The notes: a model not told the origin generated them from the letters alone. A stretch of 64,000 nucleotides of DNA from Neocallimastix lanati (nom. inval.) (GCA_016946835.1 JACVTC010000042.1:662001-726000), one strand, 5' to 3'. Shown: positions 22,381-34,814, counted from the stretch's first letter. Program-made: numbers and translations.

Positions 22381-23091
22381 TTGATATGGGCACAGATCAC
22401 ACACAATATTTTAAAAACACAATATTAAATATTATAAATAAATTTTTATTAGTTTAAAAGTATTTTATAAATTTTTATTTTATTTTATTGTCGTCCTTTT
22501 TCAAAAGAAAGAAAATTTCTTCCTTTTATAGTTTTTTACATGAATCTTGAATTGAACATTAACATATACATTTATTTATATTATTCTATTATGAATGTTA
22601 TTTTAATATTAATATATTTTAAAATTAACCTATTCTAAAGTATCTATTTTAAAATATAGTTGTATAATTATTAATGATTTATTTATATTTAAAATTTTAA
22701 CTATCTATTCTAATAATGTTTTAATTTATCAATTAATATATAATTTAATATTCTTGTAAATTATTAATATTATATTCTCATAGTTTATTATTGTAAAAAG
22801 AATACAGAAAATAATAATCTATTTTAAGGAAAACAATAAAAATAATAGTTAGTATTGTCAATCGATTTAATTTTATACAGAATTAAATATTTCTGTATTT
22901 ATTTTATTAAAAACAATTTATAGATAATTATTTTTATTATAAATAATTTTATAATAAATAATTTTTTTTTATTATAACTATTTTAATTTTAAATAATTTC
23001 ATTATTATAAACATTTTATATTTTTTTTCTTTTTATCATTCTTATATATGCTTATTTGAGGTAAATAAGCTAGTTCCGGATCAACATTAAG
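22381..23091. other. AT-rich spacer left of the young gypsy element
   Basis: No gene is visible. On the left, about 30 bases after LTR A3 (TTGATATGGGCACAGATC) could be leader remains of a family A element. A weak hairpin ATACAGA/TCTGTAT is near 22875-22900. The rest is A/T sequence. Confidence 0.5.
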
Positions 23092-23648
23092 TGTAAAAGG
23101 TACGTTTATTATTAACTAAAATAACGAATAATAACTAAATCTAAAGGTTAAGATAACTTAACACCTCTCTATTCGAGTTGTTAATAATAAACACTAAATT
23201 AATTAAATTTGATAATTATTATTTTCTATTACACTAGAATATAGCGCAGCACTTTATAACTCTATTTGTTATCAGTTACTGGGCTTACACTGAGTAATAT
23301 ATTTTATTTAATAATTATATTTTATTTATTAATATTAATATTTATAATAACAATTTACGTTAATAGTAACGCTAATGCGTTACAGTTACAAGTTCAATTA
23401 TTATTTATACATGTCAGTAATATTATGATTGGTAAATAATTTAATTTAACTTAGTTTACTAATCACTAAATAAAATATATTTAAATAAGTATTTAACTAT
23501 ATAATTAATTATAAAATAATAAAATTTAATGTACGAAAATAACAAAAGATTTTATTTGATTAGCCGAAATTGCTAGCTGTTTAGAGATACGTTACGTAAC
23601 CAAAGAACTATCATTTGATAGGCTTGAAGTTACCATGTATCTGTTACA
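23092..23648 (-). repeat. 3' LTR (family A) of the young gypsy element
   Basis: 557 bp, TGTAACAGATACATGG on the minus strand to ACCTTTTACA. It contains a TATA-like TTATAAAG and the GTAACGC/GCGTTAC palindrome. It is adjacent to the polypurine tract at 23649-23660. Confidence 0.95.
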
Positions 23649-23672
23649 AGGCCTCTCCCAAGGAGCAAGCTA

Positions 23673-26600
23673 CTACTGGTTGACGACGCTAGCGATGAAC
23701 TGGCTATAGCTAAAATCTTGGTAATCCTCCAGCAGTTCTGTGTAGTGAGGATTGTCGTCGATCACGTCGGCGTTGACCCACTCTTGTTTATCATTCTGGT
23801 ACGCAACCAGGTATTGATAAAGTCCTTGGTGTTTCCTTGATCCAAGGATATGAATTATCTTTTGGTTTCCCGCAGGAGCCGGCACTAATGTTTTAGGTAA
23901 TTTGTAGAAGGGTTCCAATTCACTCACATGGAACACTGGGTACATATTTGGGAAGGGTGAACGACTTATATCTAATCTATAATTCTTCTTTTCTTCGTCG
24001 ACACCAACTACCTTGAATGGTCCGAATTTTCTTGTTGCAAGTTTGTAGAATGTCAACGCGTCATAATTTTCAGGTTTCTTTAGCCATACTTTATCTAACA
24101 ACCTGTACCTAGGGTAATTGTCTGTACGGGTCCTATCCATATTATCCAGGTATCTTGTTTGGGCAATTTCTAGGATGTGTTTTAGGTTTCCCAAGTTGTG
24201 AGCAAAGCTATCGATCATTTTAGCTTCGCCTAACGAGTGCACTAGATCGGCTGTCTTAGGGGAGTTGTGTACCTGGTAATTATATAAGGTGAGGAAAGGA
24301 GATTGTTGGGTAGAAGCATGGATTGCGTTGTTATAGCAGAACTCTGCTAAGAACAAGTAGTCCATCCAAATTTCATCATCGTAGGTTCCCACAAAGCACC
24401 GTAAATAAGTCTCTACGTAGGCATTGTTCCTTTCCACTTGGCCTACTGTCTCATGGTGGCTAGTGGTAGCGTGGTTTACTTCGGTCCCGAAGAACTCTAG
24501 TAGCTCCTTCCATACCTGACTAGTGAATTGCACTCCTCTATCAGTTGTAACCACCTTAGGGAATCCATGCAATCTGTAAATTTCCTTTAGGAATGCATCA
24601 GCAGTTTCGTTAGCGTTGGGCACATGTTTAAATCCTATCAGGTGTATCATCTTGGTTAGCTTATCACAGCATACTAAGATACAACCTGCTCTCTTCGTTT
24701 CCCAAACATAACCACTATCGGTCCTTACTCTACTCTTCACTGGCAGATCTGTTATGAAGTCTAGTTGTACCTCTTGCCAGGGTAATTCTGCAACCGGAAC
24801 TCTTACCGCAGTACCATATTCTTTATGGCGATCATTCTTCTTGGTAGCGCAGGTTCTACAAGCTTTCATGTAGCCTGATATATCCTTCCTCATCTTCGGC
24901 TAGTAGAAATTCCTAGATACTAGGTCCGAAGTCTTATCGATTCCTAAGTGTCCTGCGTATTCCGAGTCATGGTTTAGTTGAATAATTGTTTTCCTGAACG
25001 TTGTGGGCACGTAAATTTGTTCAGGGTTTTCCTTTCTAACCAGAAGGCCATCTACTTCCAGCCAATGCTTCTTGTTATAATTATTTCTGGCGTCTTATGC
25101 TTGATCTTTCATAATCTCTTGGGCCATTTTGTCCTGTCGGTAGGCCTGTTTGATATCATCCACGAAATTGGTAGCTAAGGCTAGATAACTAGCTTCTCCA
25201 TCTACGTCATCAAATCCTACCAATTGTTCGGGTTTTAAAAGACTATCTTTATCAAATTCTTTACCCTCAGTTTTCTCTGTTTCAACTCTTGAGAGGGCGT
25301 CAGCTTTACCATTTTTCTTCCCAGGTCTGTAAACTATTTCAAACCAGTATGTGGCGAATAGTTCTTGCCATATAATTTGCCTAGGAGTTAGTAATTGTGG
25401 TTTGGTAGCGAACAACAGGTTTCTGTGGTCACTATAAACAATAATCTTATGCTTCGCACCTTGAAGCAAGTGTCGCCATTCTGTAAAAGCAGTCTTAATG
25501 GCTAATAGTTCTTTCTCTGTAATCGAATAATTTACTTCAGCCTTGCTGAGTGTCTTAGAGTAATAATATATAGGATGAAGGGTACCATCGTCTCCTTTCT
25601 GTGACAGCACACCTCCTATCGCGTAATTACTATCATCACATTCAACGAAGAACTGTTTCTCGTGGTCAGGATAAGCTAGCACTGGCAGAGAGGTAAGCAT
25701 TTCCTTTAATTTGTGAAACGCGGCCAATCCTTCTTCATTCCATTCAAATTTTTCTTTCTTTGAGGTCATTTTGAATAGCGGTTTGGCTATTTCAGAGAAA
25801 TTCTTAATAAAATTCCTGTAATAATTGCAAAAGCCTAAGAAGCTTTGCATCTGCTTGATATTTTCTGGTTGTGGCCATTCTGCCACAGCCTTAATCTATT
25901 CTGGGTCAGTCTCTACACCATCCTTGCTGACCACATGGCCTAAAAATGAAATCTTTAACTTATGTAGCTCACATTTGGACATCTTAGCTACGAGTTTATG
26001 TTGTATCAACTTCTTTAAAATCGTTCGAACATGCTCTACATGTTCCTCCAAAGTTTTGGAATATACGACGATGTCATCTAGGTAGACTTGACAGTACTTC
26101 CCGATATCCTCGCTGAAGACATCATTCACGAAGCTTTGGAACACTGCTGGCGCATTGGTTAGCCCAAAAGGCATTACCAAATGCTCAAAGTGTCCAAACT
26201 TGGTGTTGAAGGCTGTCTTATACTCAACACCTTCTCGAATTCGTACCAAGTTATAGGCAGATTTTAGATCGAACTTGGAGAACACGACCGCTCCTTTCAT
26301 AGCTTCGAACACTACACTAATTCTTGGAATTGGATAGGCGTTACATTTGGTCCATTGGTTCAGTTTGCGATAATCCATGCAAAGTCGTAGCTCACCTGAT
26401 TTCTTCGGCACGAACAATACAGGGTAACCTGCCGGAGATTCTGACCTTCTTATAAAACCCTTAGCTAAATTCTCATCAATATATTCTTTAAGTGCTTTCT
26501 CTTCTCTAGGACTCGTTGGGTAAATAGCTCCTTTATAAAGTGGTGCATCAGGCTCTAGTTCTATTTTACAATCATACGGCCTGTGCTCTGATAATGTCTC

Positions 26601-28871
26601 AGCGATTTCTTCATTGAAAGCTTCCGTTAAGTCTCCATAATACTTATCTATAATTTCGCCTATTGACAATAGCTTCTCAAGTCCCACTTTCCTGATTGTT
26701 TCCGCTACCGAATCCCCTTGCGTGATCATGGCTAGATGATCTCTTGTCTGGCTATCTTTTTGTGCACTACTTTCCGTAGGGTTTTTATTAATTTCACTCT
26801 CCTTTAGATTTTTAGTCTTCTGTACCTTGAACCAATCTGCCCATCTGTCGTAATTCACTAAGTAATCGTAGTAATCCATCGTATACTCGATTCCTCTATC
26901 ATGGTAATATTGCCTCGTTAATTCATACACCGTGTCCTTCAACTTCTGGTTATCAATAACCTGATTTATAATTTTGGTAATTCTCGCTGTAGGTTGAATC
27001 TCCTTTTGCACAGCTTCTTCTCTTTCTTCTGGGAGTTGCACCATGTAGATACTTTCACTTGCACACTCTTCTGGTGAGTCTACATCTGGTAGCCCTGGTC
27101 TTTCACCATCTATTTTATATACCTTAGGCTGTTGATCATGGACGTCAATTTTTCTATAGATTAAGTGTCTATCCATGAACCTTGATCCCAGAATGATTGT
27201 CCTCGGCATAGCCTCGGCTAGACTACATCTCGTGTTAAAGTCATACCATTTGACTTTACCAGTACGCTCTTCGACCAGCTTAATCTTAATCTTGAACTCT
27301 TCCGTAACCTGTGGTATAAGCACTTTACCAGCGGCAGTAGTGAACGTTAGGGGACGGTCTTCTGTCTTGAGTCCCATCTCCTTAGCTAACTGCGGATGGA
27401 TCATGTTGATCTGTGATCCAGTATCGTACAGCACATTTAAATTTTGGAGCCCCTCTTTGGTACGAAGATTACTTATCTTGGCCTCTGGCACAAATTCTTC
27501 GCACACAGACCCATCTTGCATCAGAAGTGCTGTCTTGGGAATTGGATTATTACTGCTGGTACGTGAGTCCTTGTAATAGTTTTGTTTTTCGCTTGGTCTC
27601 GTACCGAAATCCTTACCACTATTGTGGTTATATCCATCTTTCTTGTTTTTATCATAATTGTTTTGCTTAGTAGGCTCTTTCCTACTGAAATCTCTTTTAT
27701 CGCCTCGGCGATTATCGCTGTTCCTCCTTCTTTTGGCTTCAATATCCTTGGAGGGTCTTCGCGGGTCCATCATTCCAAGTAGGGCCATGATGGCTATCTT
27801 CCTCTCGCGGTTGTATTCGTATCTTTCTAGGTAATCGTCTTTGTAATCCGCGGGGAATGTATCGCATCTCCTTAGGCAAGTCACGTAATCTTCTAAGGTT
27901 TGCTTTTCTGCAGGTAGATCATAAAAGGCTTCTCGAACCGATGGTCTAACTTGTTGTACGAGTAGTAGTCTTTTGTTTTCATCTGTTAGCTGAAGTATTC
28001 TACTTAACCTATTGAATTCTGATAGGTATTTATAGGCTTTACCCCAATCGTGCCTAAGTTTAAGCATTGCTGTTTTAATTTCTTCCAACGTTCTTTCGCT
28101 TTTAAATTCCTTCAGCAATCTATTCATCAACCTTTGAGGTTGTGGGTCATCTCGTTGTTTGAATACTTCGTCCATTTGGTACCTTTTCTTAGCAGTTCCT
28201 TGTAAGTGGTCCTCAATAAAGTACAACATAGCCGTGGGCTCGCTTTGGTAATACTTCTGGTGTCTACCAAAGTACCTTTTTAACCTGTCAATAAATGATT
28301 CTACATCCCCAGTTTCACCATTGAACATTGGGATGTCTCGTTCGTACTCCACGGGGTACGCGTCGGTCATAACCACATCTTCCATCGCACTTCTGGTCAT
28401 TATAGGCGGTGTGAGGTGGTGATAACTACCGTATTTTGCTTCTTTAGTATCTATATGTAGTGGGAAAGGTTTGCTCGTCGATGCCTGCTCCTTATTCTGA
28501 GCGTCCAAAGCCAGCCTACCCAGTCGTTCGATCTCCTGTTGGTGTACTTGGTTAATGGCCATTAGCTTCTCGATTTTTTCTTCGAGCTCATTCAAGTGTA
28601 CCTTATCCCTTTCTTGGTTCGCATCCAAGAATTCCTCAATCTTGTACAATTTTTGACCCTTATCCTCTAGGTCTTGTTGTATTTGTTTTCCTTTTATCTA
28701 GTCCGCATCCAGATAGGTTTCAATCTTTTTGATTTCTTCCTTAACAGCGGCCTCTTTATCTTTACTTTCAGCGAGTTGCTGACTTAGATACGCTTGTACC
28801 TTTTGAAGCTCTAGCACACTAGCTTGGCTACTAGACTCCTCTTCTTCCACACGCCTCTCAACCTCTCCAAA
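23673..28871 (-). pseudogene. Gag-Pol region of the young Ty3/gypsy element
   Basis: This fossil polyprotein region would make the capsid and the enzymes of reverse transcription and integration. In order, on the minus strand: a coiled-coil and Gag capsid-like part (about 27.8-28.7 kb), retropepsin with DTGS near 27.42 kb, reverse transcriptase with YLDD near 26.08 kb, RNase H starting FFVECDDSN near 25.65 kb and ending KADALSRVE near 25.28 kb, integrase zinc finger (CRTC near 24.86 kb), integrase core with QLDFITDLP, TTDRGVQFTS and HHETVGQVERNN, then FHVSELEPF and a chromodomain-like end with EWVNADVI. The domains are complete and the frames long, with about four breaks. No CCHC knuckle is obvious; a basic Asn-rich stretch stands in its place. 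Confidence 0.93.
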
Positions 28872-29351
28872 TCATTGGTTCACAGCGGGGATAAAGTTGC
28901 TTAGTTCAGCTTCAATTTTAGCGAATCTCATTTCACTTTGGTTTTGCATCTGTTCTATCATCGCAGCCGTCTGTTGCTGAGTGCTTATTATCATGTTCTT
29001 AAAATCCTCCATCTGCTTACTCAGCAAAGCAGCAAAGTCCATTGCTCCAGCATTAACATTTTTGCTTGAACTTTCTCCCTGGTTAGTCCCTGGCTTACTG
29101 GCTTCAGGTTTACTAGCCTCGGGTTGACTCTTCTCAGGCGCCACAGCTGGTTTAGGTTTAGAAACAGCTGGTTTCTCAGGAGTAGTGGTCATTTTCTTGT
29201 CTCCTGTATTTTGGCGTCGAGATGGAGGTGCATCTACAGGCGTAGGGCTACTCTCTGCAGTCACGCTGCCCACCGAACTCTTCAGAGAACCACTCCTTGT
29301 GGTTTTTCTTGTGTTTTCGGGCGCCTTATTACTCTTATTCTTTTTATCCAT
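28872..29351 (-). CDS. First gag-like frame of the young gypsy element
   Basis: A 159-residue frame at the 5' end of the element's coding region, 738 bases inside the 5' LTR. The N-terminal two thirds is low-complexity, rich in Ser, Pro, Lys, Thr and Ala (VAPEKSQPEASKPEASKPG). The last 50 residues, with FAALLSKQMEDFKNMIIS and repeated Gln and Met, should form a coiled coil, which fits a multimerising Gag N terminus. The G+C content matches the Pol region. Whether it was a separate protein or the start of one Gag-Pol frame cannot be told; I treat it as part of the fossil. Confidence 0.75.
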   Translation of the reverse strand: MDKKNKSNKAPENTRKTTRSGSLKSSVGSVTAESSPTPVDAPPSRRQNTGDKKMTTTPEKPAVSKPKPAVAPEKSQPEASKPEASKPGTNQGESSSKNVNAGAMDFAALLSKQMEDFKNMIISTQQQTAAMIEQMQNQSEMRFAKIEAELSNFIPAVNQ

Positions 29352-29810
29352 TTACTTTTCTTAATAATTTATCTAAAAGATTATAATTTATTCACTTACT
29401 TAAATTTATTTAGTTGATATAATCGTCCACTTAAATTTTTTTTTTTAAAATAATAATATAAAATAAATAAAAATAAAAAAAATAAAAAAATAAATTTTTT
29501 TTCTTTTCAAAATTAAATGTATAAAAATTAATAATTTAAATAAATAATTATTTTAAAAATTTTTCTTTCGCTTCCCGAGTCACTACAAATATAAATTTGT
29601 ATAAAAAATGACTACCTATCAAGCAAAAGCGAATTTTATTTGGTAAAGTACGAAATTTTTATTAATTAAAAATCGGTACTACCAAAAATTTGAAATTTTT
29701 AATTTAAATAATGATTTATAATTAAATTATTAATAAATTAAATTTCGGATATGCGAAATTTTAAAAAATTTAAATTTTTAAATTTTTGATCAAAATTTTA
29801 TTTTGAAGCC

Positions 29811-29848
<38 letters not shown>

Positions 29849-30088
29849 AACTAAAACTTTCGTGGCTTCTTCCGCTACGTATTGTGGCGTAAAATTTTGT
29901 ATCAAAAATTTTCTAAGTTATACAATTAAAGGTAAACAAAGAAAATAAATAAACTATGATTTATTATTTTATTATTGAAGTATTAATTTTTATTTTATAA
30001 AACTAACTACTCTATCTATTAAATTATTACTTATCGTTTAAATTTTTATTTAATTATTATCGGCTATTTAGTTATAAAGCGTTACTAT
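29352..30088 (-). other. 5' leader of the young gypsy element
   Basis: Non-coding leader between the 5' LTR and gag. It has a 27-base T run (29814-29847 region) and a GC-richer patch, CGTGGCTTCTTCCGCTACG, with possible CGTAGC/GCCACG pairing. No TGG-type primer-binding site follows the LTR (it continues ATAGTAACGC), so the priming mode is unclear. Confidence 0.6.
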
Positions 30089-30645
30089 TGTAAAGGGTAC
30101 GTTTATTATTAACTAAAATAACGAATAATAACTAAATCTAAAGGCTAAGATAACTTAACACCTCTCTATTCGATTTGTTAATAATAAACACTAAATTAAT
30201 TAATTCTATAACTATTACTTCTTAATTACACTAGAATATAGCGCAGGACTTTATAACTCTATTTGTTATCAGTTACTGGGCTTACACTGAGTAATATATT
30301 TTATTTAATAATTATATTTTATTTATTAATATTAATATTTATAATAACAATTTACGTTAATAGTAACGCTAATGCGTTACAGTTACAAGTTCAATTATTA
30401 TTTATACATGTCAATAATATTATGATTGGTAAATAATTTAATTTAACTTAGTTTACTAATCACTAAATAAAATATATTTAAATAAGTATTTAACTATATA
30501 ATTAATTATATAATAATAAAATTTAATGTACGAAAATAACAAAAGATTTTATTTGATTAGCCGAAATTGCTAGCTGTTTAGAGATACGTTACGTAACCAA
30601 AGAACTATCATTGGATAGGCTTGAAGTTACCATGTATCTGTTACA
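30089..30645 (-). repeat. 5' LTR (family A) of the young gypsy element
   Basis: 557 bp, partner of 23092-23648, with the same ends and motifs. Most differences cluster near 30195-30220. It lies one base from the tip of LTR D4. Confidence 0.95.
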
Positions 30646-30646
30646 T

Positions 30647-31424
30647 TGTAATAGCTATACTAAAACTAGAATTAATTAATATAACTATTATCTACAATTT
30701 TAATATTATTTTTACGTAATATTAAAATTGAGAAAATAAAATTAAAAAAAATAAAAATTATACTTAATTATACAGAGTTTATTATAAGTAAATATAACAA
30801 ACAATAACCAAGCAACGACAGAATAGTAGTTGAAAATATTCTTTAAAAAAAAAACCTTTTATGATTAATAACAGTTTTTTTGATATATAAATAAAAAATT
30901 TATTTTATTTGTTATTATTTATTATATTTTCTTAAAATAATAACTCTTGATTTCTCAAAGAAAATTCAAGAGTCCTATTTATATTTTTTTTTAAAAAATT
31001 AATCTGTTAAATAAATTTATTTTCTAATCTTAACAAAAAATCTATTTAGGAAAAGATTAGAAGAAAAACCTAAATAGTTTTTCGATCAATATTCTAATCA
31101 TATTGATCATCGTATAATTAAAGAAAACCTATTTGTTAGGAAAAACATTAATTACCGATTTTCTAATTAATTATAAAATATTAAATATTGATAGGATAGG
31201 AATTAATAAAAAAAAAGATTTTTTTTTTTTTTTTTTTTTTTTATTTAAAAAATAAAGATTAGATAATATGATAGATTAGATACATTTATAGTTTATAATA
31301 CATTATAAAATACATAATTCATTTTAATTATAATAACTAATATTTTTATGGTAAAATATTAAATACAAATTTACATAATTTTTTGTAAAAATTCTATTTA
31401 AATGAATAATAATAATAAGTAAAT
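30647..31424 (-). repeat. LTR family D, copy D4
   Basis: Reverse-strand near-twin of D2 (17393-18174), with the same hairpins, including CTATTTAGG/CCTAAATAG at 31042-31077, and the same TATA block. The shared sequence stops abruptly at about 31424, so the 5' end is cut. A long A/T homopolymer pair lies at 31206-31250. Confidence 0.8.
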
Positions 31425-31622
31425 AAATTTTATATTATTTATATAAATGTATAAAATTATAATATATAAATAAATTTAAATCAATATATGAAAATATAAC
31501 TATTAAATAAATTTATAAGTTAAAATCAATGAATATATTAATTATTATTTAAATAAATAATTATTTAAAAATAATTATTATTTTATAAATAATTATAAAT
31601 TATTAATGATTTTTCATTAATT
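31425..31622. other. AT-rich spacer
   Basis: About 200 bases of A/T sequence with no feature visible. Confidence 0.6.
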
Positions 31623-32273
31623 TGTTAAGATAATAACTGAATTTCAATTTCAATTTCAATAATTCAGTTATTTGAATTTCAATATTAATAATTAATAATA
31701 TAATAATTATTATTAAAATATTTAGGAAATAGTCTAGGCCAACTAATTGACTAAATATTATTAACATATTGAAATTAATATATAATTAATATATTAAATA
31801 ATGTAAACACGTGACTGTCATTAAATTAATTTCTACATATTATATTTTAATTATAAATTATAATATTTAGCAATATTTGATTCTTATATTTTATTTATAT
31901 TAAATATTTTTATTATTATCTAACTTTATATTATCAATATCAAACTTATATTAATATTATTTACATATTCATATTAATAATTAATATTTTAATAATTAAT
32001 TATTTTATATAAATACATGTTTAAATCTTTTGATTAATCCTTTGTAGGATTATTGTAATTTAAATTATAGTAATAATTATATAAAATACTAATGTAATAA
32101 AATATTATTAAGATTAAATAAAATTTTTATTTTAAATAAAAAAACTTATTCATAAAATTTACTAATAACAATATGTTTTAAATAAGAGTAAATTTAAGTT
32201 ATATATTAATAAATTACTATAATTTGGCATCTTGACCTAATCGTTAAGACCAAATTATCACAAAACTTTGACA
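31623..32273 (+). repeat. LTR family G, copy G2, solo LTR with 5-bp target duplication
   Basis: A complete 651-bp solo LTR, TGTTAAGATAATAACTG...AACTTTGACA, flanked by TAATT at 31618-31622 and 32274-32278. It starts with a hairpin (ATAACTGAATT/AATTCAGTTAT). It includes the unoccupied version of the MULE target at 31793-31833, with AATTAATTT at 31824-31832. Like family E it has CACGTGAC and a TATA box followed by a small hairpin, so G and E are probably related. Confidence 0.85.
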
Positions 32274-33055
32274 TAATTATAAGAAATATTAATTATTCAT
32301 TATTGAATAATTATGATTTCTTACATAATGTTGCAGGATTTCGAATAATTTAAATTTTTATTTTCAAAAATAATATATTCTTAATAATTAAATTTTCTTT
32401 TTTATCTTTATTAACTCTTAAATTTTTTATTAAGTATTTTCTTTTTCTTTTATATATTTTTTTACTACATGAATTTTATAATTATTTTAATTCTTATTAG
32501 AATAATTATTACATGTGATTTTAAATAATATTTTTTAAAAGTTATTTTAATAATAAAAATATTAATACTAATATAATATTATTTTTAATGACAAAATATT
32601 AATAATGATAAAATTAATAAATTTAACAATAAAATTATTGATAATATTTTCGATAATATAATTCTTAAAACATTTTAATATAAATAATAATTAAATATAA
32701 TAATAAAACAATTTAATTAATATAAAATAATAATTATTTAATAATTAGTCATTAATCAATTTAATAAAATAATAATTATTTAATAATTAGTCATTAATCA
32801 ATTTAATAAAATAACAATTATTTAATAATTAGTCATTAATCAATTTAATAAAATAATAATTATTTAATAATTAGTCATTAATCAATTTTATAAAATAATT
32901 TATATAATTATTTTAAATTAAAAATAAAATTATGAAATTATAAAAATAGTTTAAATTAATTAACATATAAAGTTATTAAATTTAATTATAATTTCGAATT
33001 GTATAATTGAAATCATTAGTTTATTGTATTTTTTCTAGTTCCGTAACAATAAATT
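32274..33055. other. AT-rich DNA with four 42-bp tandem repeats
   Basis: No gene is visible. At about 32720-32895 a 42-bp unit containing AATAATTAGTCATTAATCAA occurs four times with one or two differences. The remainder is A/T sequence, perhaps old LTR. Confidence 0.75.
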
Positions 33056-34107
33056 TGATTTATACCTAATATTCTTAATCTACAAAAATTAAATTTTGCA
33101 GAAGTGAATAAAAGGATAAATACTGAATAAAAATTGATTTAAGGAATTTAAAAAAATAAATATGTTTTATTATTAAACACAAAAATGTTTTATTAAAAAA
33201 AAAATTTATTTTTATTTTAATATTAATCTTTATTTATTTAATAATTAATTTTGTTTAAATTAATAATATAATAATTGTTAAAACTAATAAAATAATAAAA
33301 TGAAATATTTATTATTTATACTAATTTATTTTAAATTTTAATAATAAAATTGATTATTAATAACTAATAAAATATTTATAATAATTTATTAACTAATTAA
33401 TAATCATAAAAAAATTGATTATTAAAAACTAATAAAATATCTATAATAATTTATTAAATAATTAATAATCATACTTTTTGATTATTAAAACTAATAAAAT
33501 ATTTATAATAATTTATTAACTAATTAATAATAAAGAATAATTTATAAGAAATATTTACATGTTTTTATATTTTTCTTTGATTTTAAACTATTTACATTAA
33601 AAATAATAAAATTAATAAAAGAGAAATAAAGAATAATTTATTATTAAATTAAACAATATTTACAATTAAAATGTTTATAAAGATGAGTTTTAAAATGTTA
33701 TTTTAATTACAATTTGTTTATAAAAGTTGAGTTATAAAATAAATAAAATAATCATTATTTTAAATAAAAGTAACTTAAAAAATTATTTAACTATTTAATT
33801 TTAATTTTGCGTTGTTTATAAGTTTGTTTATTTGTTGTTTATAATTTATTAAATATGTTTATTATTTTGTTTATTTGTTGTTTTAGAAAAATATTATTTA
33901 TTAATTTATTTTAGTTTTTAATTAAAATTATTAATGATTAATTAATTTATTATTTTATTTTAATTATCTTTATTTAATTAATTTTTCTTAAATATGGATT
34001 TAATTTTTTTTAGAATGGATTAATTTTTGGGTTAAGCTAGAAAACTTTAATAACATGAATTTGTTTTTTTATTATTTATTTTAATTTAATAATTTTGTTA
34101 TTTATCA
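33056..34107. repeat. LTR family H, copy H2, ending just upstream of tRNA-Ser
   Basis: A 1,052-bp copy of H1 with inverted ends TGATTTAT and ATTTATCA, bounded by AATT on both sides (33052-33055 and 34108-34111). Three tandem units of about 64 bp lie at 33355-33540. Its right end is 13 bases before the first base of the tRNA-Ser gene. Confidence 0.7.
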
Positions 34108-34120
34108 AATTAAAGAAGTT

Positions 34121-34202
34121 GTCAGTTTGTCCGAGTGGTTAAGGAGTCAGACTTGAAATCTGGTGGGCTCTGCCCGCGCAGGTTCAAACCCTGCAGCTGA
34201 CG
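34121..34202 (+). tRNA. tRNA-Ser (UGA)
   Basis: An 82-base class II tRNA. The acceptor stem GTCAGTT/AGCTGAC pairs fully (one G-U), with discriminator G. The anticodon loop CTTGAAA gives UGA. A long variable arm (GGTGGGCTCTGCCCGCG) identifies Ser. The B box GGTTCAAACCC is present. No intron and no encoded CCA, as in eukaryotic nuclear tRNA genes. Pol III terminator: the T-rich run downstream of tRNA-Cys is the first clear one, so the two genes may be co-transcribed. Confidence 0.97.
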
Positions 34203-34216
34203 CTTCATTATTAATA

Positions 34217-34288
34217 GGGGTGTTAGCTCAGCGGTAGAGCAATTAACTGCAGATCAATAGGTCTTCGGTTCAAATCCGGAACGCCTCT
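34217..34288 (+). tRNA. tRNA-Cys (GCA)
   Basis: 72 bases starting GGGGTGTTAGCTCAGCGG. The acceptor GGGGTGT pairs with ACGCCTC and the discriminator is U, the cysteine identity base. The anticodon is GCA within ACTGCAGAT, and the B box is GGTTCAAATCC. It lies 14 bases after tRNA-Ser on the same strand, so a dimeric Pol III transcript is possible. A T run follows at 34296-34301. Confidence 0.97.
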
Positions 34289-34814
34289 CTACTTTCTTTT
34301 TTTAATTTAAATTTTTTTTTTATTTTTTTTTCAACTTTTTTTATTATTATTATAGGTTTTTATATATATATTTTCTTATAATTTAATACTTATACGTATA
34401 TTTATTATTTTATTACTATATTCTTGACCTTTGTCCCTTTTAAACAAAAGAAAAAAAATTATCTTTTTTTTCTTTCGATTGTCAATACATTTTAGAAATT
34501 AAATAATTGTATTAATGACTTCCCCTATTTTTTTTTTTTTTTTTTCCTTTGAGCATGTATATCCCATGGCTTATGGGCTATATTCTTCAATAAAAAAATC
34601 AAATTTAAAAAAAAATTTAAAAGCAAACACAATGCCATGGTACTATATATATATATACATAAACTTTTTTTTTTTAATTGAGGATAGAGAGAGAGAGGGG
34701 AGTATAGAACATGATTAAAAATAAAAAGTTAAAAAAAATCCTTATTATTATCCTTATCAGCAAGGTGACCAGATGAAATAAAAAAAAAAAAAAAAAAATT
34801 GAAAAATAAAAATT
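34289..34814. other. Non-coding spacer between tRNA-Cys and tRNA-Trp (duplicated at 12.4 kb)
   Basis: This spacer holds no gene I recognise but is conserved in a second copy at 12430-12952. Conserved blocks include TATCCCATGGCTTATGGGCT (34559-34578, itself a short palindrome around CCATGGCTTATGGG), CAAACACAATGCCATGG, a GA tract and CCTTATCAG. Homopolymer and AT-dinucleotide runs differ in length between copies. Confidence 0.7.

Larger units (their letters stand above)
23092..30645 (-). mobile_element. Nearly complete chromodomain-type Ty3/gypsy retrotransposon
   Basis: A 7.55-kb minus-strand element with both LTRs (30089-30645 and 23092-23648), a leader, gag, protease, reverse transcriptase, RNase H, integrase and a C-terminal chromodomain-like region, in Ty3/gypsy order. 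The LTRs differ at a few percent of positions by eye, so it is the youngest retroelement here. It looks almost whole, with about four breaks in its coding region. The polypurine run GGGAGAGG lies just before the 3' LTR. Its coding part is much richer in G and C than its surroundings. The two 5-bp flanks (TTAAG and TTGTA) do not match, so it may come from recombination between two insertions. Confidence 0.95.
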
